Made by a program: the position numbers and the translations under genes
NCBI RefSeq assembly: GCF_017591425.1
Contig: NW_024466599.1
Coordinates: 25,520,001-25,584,000 of the forward strand
DNA length: 64,000 nucleotides
Direction of reading: 5' to 3'
DNA from: Ochotona curzoniae
Taxonomy: Eukaryota > Chordata > Mammalia > Lagomorpha > Ochotonidae
The notes under the pieces: generated by a model
Told to the model about the DNA's origin: nothing
What the model saw: only the letters and a program-made list of their open reading frames with translations
The model's database searches: none
Shown: in pieces, positions 58,751 through 64,000 of the stretch
How positions within the stretch are numbered: the first letter of the stretch is position 1
Layout of the letters: each line of letters opens with the position of its first letter

Positions 58751-61499
58751 AAGATCTTCTAGTAGACAGATTTCTCCAATTCACTTCAGTTTTTACTTGT
58801 TCCCTTTAATTTGGACAGTTTTCCCACCTGCTTTTTTGGGGCAAATAAAATTATATAGTATGTAAATCATGTGTTAGCATAGTACAGATTGAAAACGTTG
58901 ACTCTTGATGTGCTGCCATGATAGCATGCTCTGTCTTTAAACATATGCAGAAACAGGGTGTATTTGTTGCTTTCTCAACTAGTAAAAGAACATCTATTCT
59001 GTTGCCCTCTGTCACAGTAATTTTTGGCCCAGTGAGCTAGTCATGACCAAAAAAGCTATAATCTATATTAAACTCTGATGCTTTAAGACAAAATAACTAA
59101 GAATTCCATGTTTTCATTGGCCCAATCCCCAGAATGGAAAAAAAAATACACTTTCCTAGAAATAAGGCCCGTACCCATTGAAGATGAACTGTCTCCCTAA
59201 TAGAGTGATTTGTCAGTTTATTTCAGAATTCGACCTGGTAACTGTTTGTAAGTTGTATCTATTTTAGTCCTGAAAACAAACAAGGCTTTCAGAGAACATA
59301 TAGTCTGGTCTAAGGGTAATAATGGATTATCAGTAGACACTGTGTATGTGGCCATTGACTTAAACTGAAGGAAAATAACTGAATCCCATAAAACTCCCCA
59401 CTAAATGTAAAAGCAGAACCCATAGCATGAATAATATTGAAATTCAGTGGTCTTTTCCCATCCACCCATCATTTTCCGTATTATCATCATGACACATGCT
59501 AGCTTAACCACTCTGAACAAAAATTGCTTTGTGAAGTTATTTACACAACTAATAAATAAATTTAAAATGTTAATTTGAGGAAGTATCAGACATACTCCCG
59601 GATTCATGGAGTATATCTTGTTCTTTATTGCACTGGATCTGATTTATCCGAGAGACGTTGGATTGCTTCACTGGAACCCTGAAGGGAGAGACAGCTAAGT
59701 TCACTTGGACATCAGTGTATCAGGGTATTGTGATTACACCACCAAGACTGCATTATAAATTATCCTGTTGTGACTTTGCTTGTGTTTGAAAAGAAGTTGC
59801 ATTTATTGCCTCTTATGATGGTATAACCATGTATTCCGAATTCTGTAGCTAGCTTATGACTGTTGCAGAGACATCAGATCCTAACACATGAGAATAAAAA
59901 GCACCTTTGAAGTAAATTATATAGGTTGTCTTTGGCAGATCCTAGATTCAGAGCCCCATCCCACATGGCACCACTGGTTACAGTGAAGTGTAAATGAACA
60001 AACGTGTCTGTATAAAGCACGTTTGGAAGCAGATATGTACAACAAAGACTGAGCAGAGAGCTGGATTCTGATTTGGAGAACTGTGAGCTTTGAATTTTGA
60101 GCAGAGTCCTTCAGAATGAGCCGTGTTTCTCCAGAGAGAAACAAGAGTCGAGTGTTCTAGGCTACTACAGTCATTGGGTTTTTGACTTTTGTAATAGAGA
60201 TTACATTTTTCAAACATTAGCACTAATCTTTACTATGTTTAGACTGAAGAAAAATGGATCATATGACGGTGTTGGGTTTTTCCTAAGGTGCTTCTCAGTG
60301 TGGTGTACTTGCCCAACCCTGGTCTACCTCCCTGACCGTGTATCTCCTGCCAGTTCCCTAACAGTATTCCCAGTTCTCATCTCAGCCCATAATATGTCTA
60401 GTAAGCAGAGTCACTTGCTTCAGACTAAATACACTACCTTGTTTCTTGTGTCTGTGATTCGAGTAGGTTCTTTCCCTCTGTTCCCACTTGTCATCATGAA
60501 TACGCTAGTGTGCACTTCTAATTTGTACCCACTCGTCCACATATACCCCCAAGTGCACAGGCTCAGCTGTCCATCTGTGTGCCTTTAGTTTGACAAGACA
60601 TCATGGGAACAGTGATCCATGGGGGCAAAGGAAGGTCTGCTGGGCCCCAGCAGGGCTGCCAGCGTTAGGGATAGGGAAAAGCTGCCAGCACGGTGTCTTT
60701 TCCTGCAATCCCCACCAGCCTGAGTATCAGCCCAGAGGAAATAAATACTTAGAAAAGCAATTTGCTACTTGCAGCCGTGTTAGTCCCAAACATAGATTTC
60801 TGGGGGGAGTCTTTTTTTTTTTGCATTTGCCGTATTTATATTAGTTAACCAGTATTTAAAAGCTGACGTGCTTTACCTAGAATTCTGACTCCTGTTAAAT
60901 AAATGAGAAATAAGAAAGGGATGGCCACGTTGGCTTTGCATTTCTATGAGGAACAGTAATACCCCTGAGAAGTTACTCTTTTTGAGTCTGCTCCAAGCCC
61001 CCCCTTTCCTCTTGGAAGGTTCCTACCTGATTCTTATTTGCTGGGTTTATGTAAGTTGGCATTGGTATCAAAAGAGCAGACACTGGAGGATAAACAGGTT
61101 GAAACTCAAGAGACATGTGTGAGAAAGATGGCAGTTCCAGTGTAGCACTTCGGTTCGGAGCTGTACGGTTGAGGAGGTGAGGTGAGGCTGCAGCTCAGGC
61201 TGTGGGGAGAAGTCTGAGGAGCAGGTATTCTCATAAAGATAACGAGCCACCAAGCTGTGAGCGTGGGTAGGAAGATGGGCCGTTTGGAACAGAGCACAGG
61301 ATGTGTGACCTCAAAGATTGCACAGAACTGGAGGCATGAGTCACTGCTCTGGAGAGGGCAGTGAGGGTCACGGGGTTTCCAGAGTCCATGAGAAACCTTT
61401 GTCCACATAGATCCTGGAGCCTCCTCGATTGTAATCCTAGAGCGGACAGGTGTTATGCCTCTTGGTTCCTCTTGGATCCTAGGTGCTTGTCATCTATCA
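58751..61499. other. Intronic, about 2.7 kb with nothing recognised
   Basis: A 163-codon open frame (60097-60588 +) has no recognisable domain and is probably chance. Part of 60290-60590 may be a decayed L2 but I could not confirm it. Confidence 0.4.
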
Positions 61500-61610
61500 G
61501 CTCCTTTCATCTTCATAGCAATCATGTGACATGTGTACATGGCACTCTGTTTTATAGATAATGCAGTTGAGGCTTAGAGAGAGATTCTGCGTACTTGGCC
61601 AGTATGCATA
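61500..61610 (-). repeat. MIR SINE fragment
   Basis: TTCATAGCAATCATGTGACA, TTTTATAGATAATGCAGTTG, AGGCTTAGAGAGAGATTCTG, TACTTGGCCAGTATGCATA match the antisense MIR core. Confidence 0.7.
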
Positions 61611-64000
61611 CCTAAGACTGCCTGGTTTGATGGGCATTCTCTTCTCCAGATCTGACCCTGAGGGAACAGAGAAAGGAAGAAAGTTACAAAGGAGGTTTGT
61701 TAGAAGAAAAGCAGCCACAAGGGAGGAGCTACTACTCAACCTGAAAAACACTGACCTCCTTCCTGCCCCCCGAATGAATGACTCGGGGAGGGAATTTGCA
61801 GGATGGCAGCAGGGAAGCCACTTTGCTAGGGGAGAGCCTGGTTGGAGTGAGAGATCTGAAGGGTGTATTTTCAAGTGGTGCACAGGTGCTGAGAGGGTTT
61901 TTCTGCAGGGAAAGATTGCAGGAAGCAGAGGCGGGGCTGTGGCACAGGCTAGGGAGCAGCACCGCGTATTGGGGATGTGTGCTCCCCAGAGGACAAGACA
62001 ATCTGATCTTGCACTTCACTCTGATGACAAGGATGAGAAACTGCGAACTGATTGTCACATGAATCCAAGTGGACACACACTTCAAGCCATCTGTTTCAGT
62101 CCAGCCCTGGCCCCCGGAGGAGTGTTAGCAGCCCAAGAGTGTTCTCAGGCTTTCAAGTAGTTTACTACAGGATGGAATGATCTACATCCTGTCACACGTT
62201 CATTGGTGATTATACATCTACCAGCTCCAAAAACTAACCTTTCTGAACTGAGGCCAGGATGGTGCGTGTGTCCCCAGCTTTGCCCACTGGAGTGCCTGCT
62301 GCGTGGACGTACTGACAATTAGTCGATCACATGTTCCAAAACACTCATTGCTAATGCACTTGTTGTGTTAATGATAATAAAACAGCTCCTCATGTCCAAA
62401 CCCAGTCTTCATTTCCAGAGTGATGTTTCCCTTCTTTTTTTACTTTCCCTAACTTGTCCCATGTGCATTTCTCACTTTCATGCCACCTTCTATTCCGGGG
62501 CTCCTGCCAGCCACAAAATTATTTGCCAGTTATCACCCCTAGGTCAAAGGAGGGAAGCCAGGGAGCCCTGCCCTCCTGGCCCTTGGCTAGCTTCTGATGC
62601 ATGATGCCAGGTTGTTCAGCTGGACAGCATGATTCAGGATGTGTGCCACATCCCAGTCTCAGCCTTTTCAGCTGTTTCTATGGCTCTGGTGCCCTGCTGC
62701 CAGCACCGAAACCCTCCGGAAGCCCCAACCCCTGCCCTAGCCCTCTTGTCTGGCCTCTCACATGGAGGCGATGATTTGCAAGAAATGCCATCACTCTCTC
62801 CATGCTTATCACTGTGTGTCAATTCTATGAACGATTCTGTATTTTTTGTTACTACTATGTGAACTTGTGGTGCTGCTTTTACCTCCAGTGTATACCACTT
62901 CTTTTTTTTTTTTTTTCCTCCACTTGGTTCCTTAAGATAAGCTTCCCCAGCACATCCAGTCTTACAGAGTGAGGTAATCATTGGTCCCTTGAGAAGCAAG
63001 CCGAGCAATGCTGTAGTGATTGCTTTATCGCAGGCTGCCAGTGGACATTATTAGTATTACAAATATTGGGAAACACAAAGGAATATTTTTTACCTGATTC
63101 CCCCACCTCAATTTATACTTCCTCTGCATGGAAGCATTACCTTCAGTTCCTCACCCTAGAAAAAGCATACAGCAAAAGAGCAGCAGCAACCACAATAAAA
63201 AGCAATCGAATAATTGCACTTTGGAGAGAAGGGGATGTAGACTGTGTAGACAGCAGCCCGTTGTCCACAGGGGAGGGATGGATGCTGGGGAGACTCATGG
63301 GATTCTCGGAGCTGGGCTGCATTTGTTACAGCTACAGCACAGGTTTGGAGCTGTGGTAGGGGGAAGGCAGTACCCAGAAATGAGCTAAAGGAGGAGAAAG
63401 GGCGATGGGGATTGGAGAGACAGATGGTGACACATGATTAAAATTGGTGAGTCTATGGACGTCCCATGGAGAGAAGCTCTGTTTCCAGTTTACATATTTG
63501 GACTTTTGGGTGGGAAACCTATTTCTTCTTGAATATTTTATTTGCAGTCTTTAAAAAAAAATTCTGGAAAAATATGGTATCAGTATAAAGATAGCTCATT
63601 GGGTTTAATTAGAATTGAAGCTACTTTTTCTAGAGATGGTGTTTTATGCGTCATAATTCCCAATCCTGACAAGCTGATTCATTAATACACCATGTAGAAT
63701 CACAGTAGAGCTTTGGCCTTTTAGTTCTCGATTGATCGTATTTCCTGACTGCAGGAAGACCTCCCTCCAGCCTGTGAATGGTGAGTTTTGATTTGCCACC
63801 AGTTGGTATCTCCCCTTTGGAAGGGCGCAAGGCGTCCATGCAGAGGTGGACGCAGCCCAGTGTAGGAAGTGCTTTCCAGGGGCTGCTGTAACATGTTTTC
63901 CCTCTGGGAAATTTGTGTGCTTGTGGAAGATGAGGAGTCTGATCTGCTGGCTTGCTACTCTCCATTATTCCTTCCTGAAAAAGGCTGCTCTGGAAGGATG
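61611..64000. other. Intronic, nothing recognised
   Basis: Holds the longest open frame of the window (61561-62160, 199 codons, starting inside the MIR), with no domain, no signal peptide and low plausibility. A T-run at about 62900-62914 could be the tail of a - strand retroposed fragment. Confidence 0.4.

Larger units (their letters stand above)
48330..64000 (+). other. CRIM1: CRIM1 intron 4, 5' part
   Basis: Begins at the donor GTTGGT and continues past the window end. No sequence encoding the expected next CRIM1 segment is seen. It carries the L2 copy at 50.8 kb, the dense SINE cluster at 51.4-54.4 kb, a MIR at 61.5 kb and otherwise unrecognised sequence. Confidence 0.88.

Noticed and set aside
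60097..60588. 163-codon + frame
   Set aside because: No domain or initiation/splice context; partly resembles decayed L2 sequence.
61561..62160. Longest open frame in the window (199 codons, +)
   Set aside because: It begins inside a MIR fossil and shows no domain, signal peptide or splice context. Overlapping open frames on the other strand point to base composition.
62634..63008. 124-codon - strand frame with a lysine run
   Set aside because: The lysine run is just the T-tract at about 62900-62914 read on the other strand; no domain.
48330..64000. Next CRIM1 exon (CECLSGLCG... segment)
   Set aside because: Looked for in all frames after exon 4 and not found; it must lie beyond 64000.
1..64000. 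CRISPR arrays, operons, phage or plasmid functions
   Set aside because: No regular spaced repeats, no gene-dense coding, splice-bounded exons and mammalian SINEs throughout: this is a vertebrate intron.

Overview
The window is mammalian nuclear DNA, almost all of it intronic. The commonest repeat is a tRNA-derived SINE of the lagomorph CSINE family (about 20 copies), so the source is a lagomorph. The youngest copies begin with a cccggcacagtggcctagtgg-like head and end in a CTCCTCTCTGTATATCTGACTT-like tail, which looks more like pika (Ochotona) than rabbit; that species call rests on my memory of the families.

One protein-coding gene is recognised: CRIM1 (cysteine-rich transmembrane BMP regulator 1) on the + strand. 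Three internal coding exons are present: 5824-5997, 46942-47184 and 48209-48329, by homology the second, third and fourth coding exons. They join in a single frame (phases 1/1, 1/1, 1/2) and encode about 179 residues of the secreted, cysteine-rich ectodomain between the N-terminal IGFBP-like module and the first von Willebrand factor C repeat. Bases 1-5823 are the end of intron 1, 5998-46941 is intron 2 (40,944 bp), 47185-48208 is intron 3 (1,024 bp), and 48330-64000 is the start of intron 4. The signal-peptide exon, the RGD motif, VWC repeats, transmembrane segment and promoter all lie outside the window.

The introns hold lagomorph SINEs throughout, with a dense cluster at 51.4-54.4 kb. There is an antisense L1 5' region at 1.74-3.79 kb and a tiny 5'-truncated L1 3' end at 31.96-32.08 kb. 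Ancient L2, MIR and MER5/MER20-like fossils make up much of the rest. Three young SINE copies and the L1 3' end still carry visible target-site duplications. One SINE is split by a ~328 bp foreign insert.

No complete undescribed system is visible. Two intronic candidates are worth testing. The first is a possible alternative terminal exon of CRIM1 at 38061-39272, with a strong acceptor, an open frame in phase with the preceding exon, and a polyadenylation signal. The second is an isolated 30-codon signal-peptide-like exon with a consensus donor at 24855-24944. Both are inferences and could be chance.
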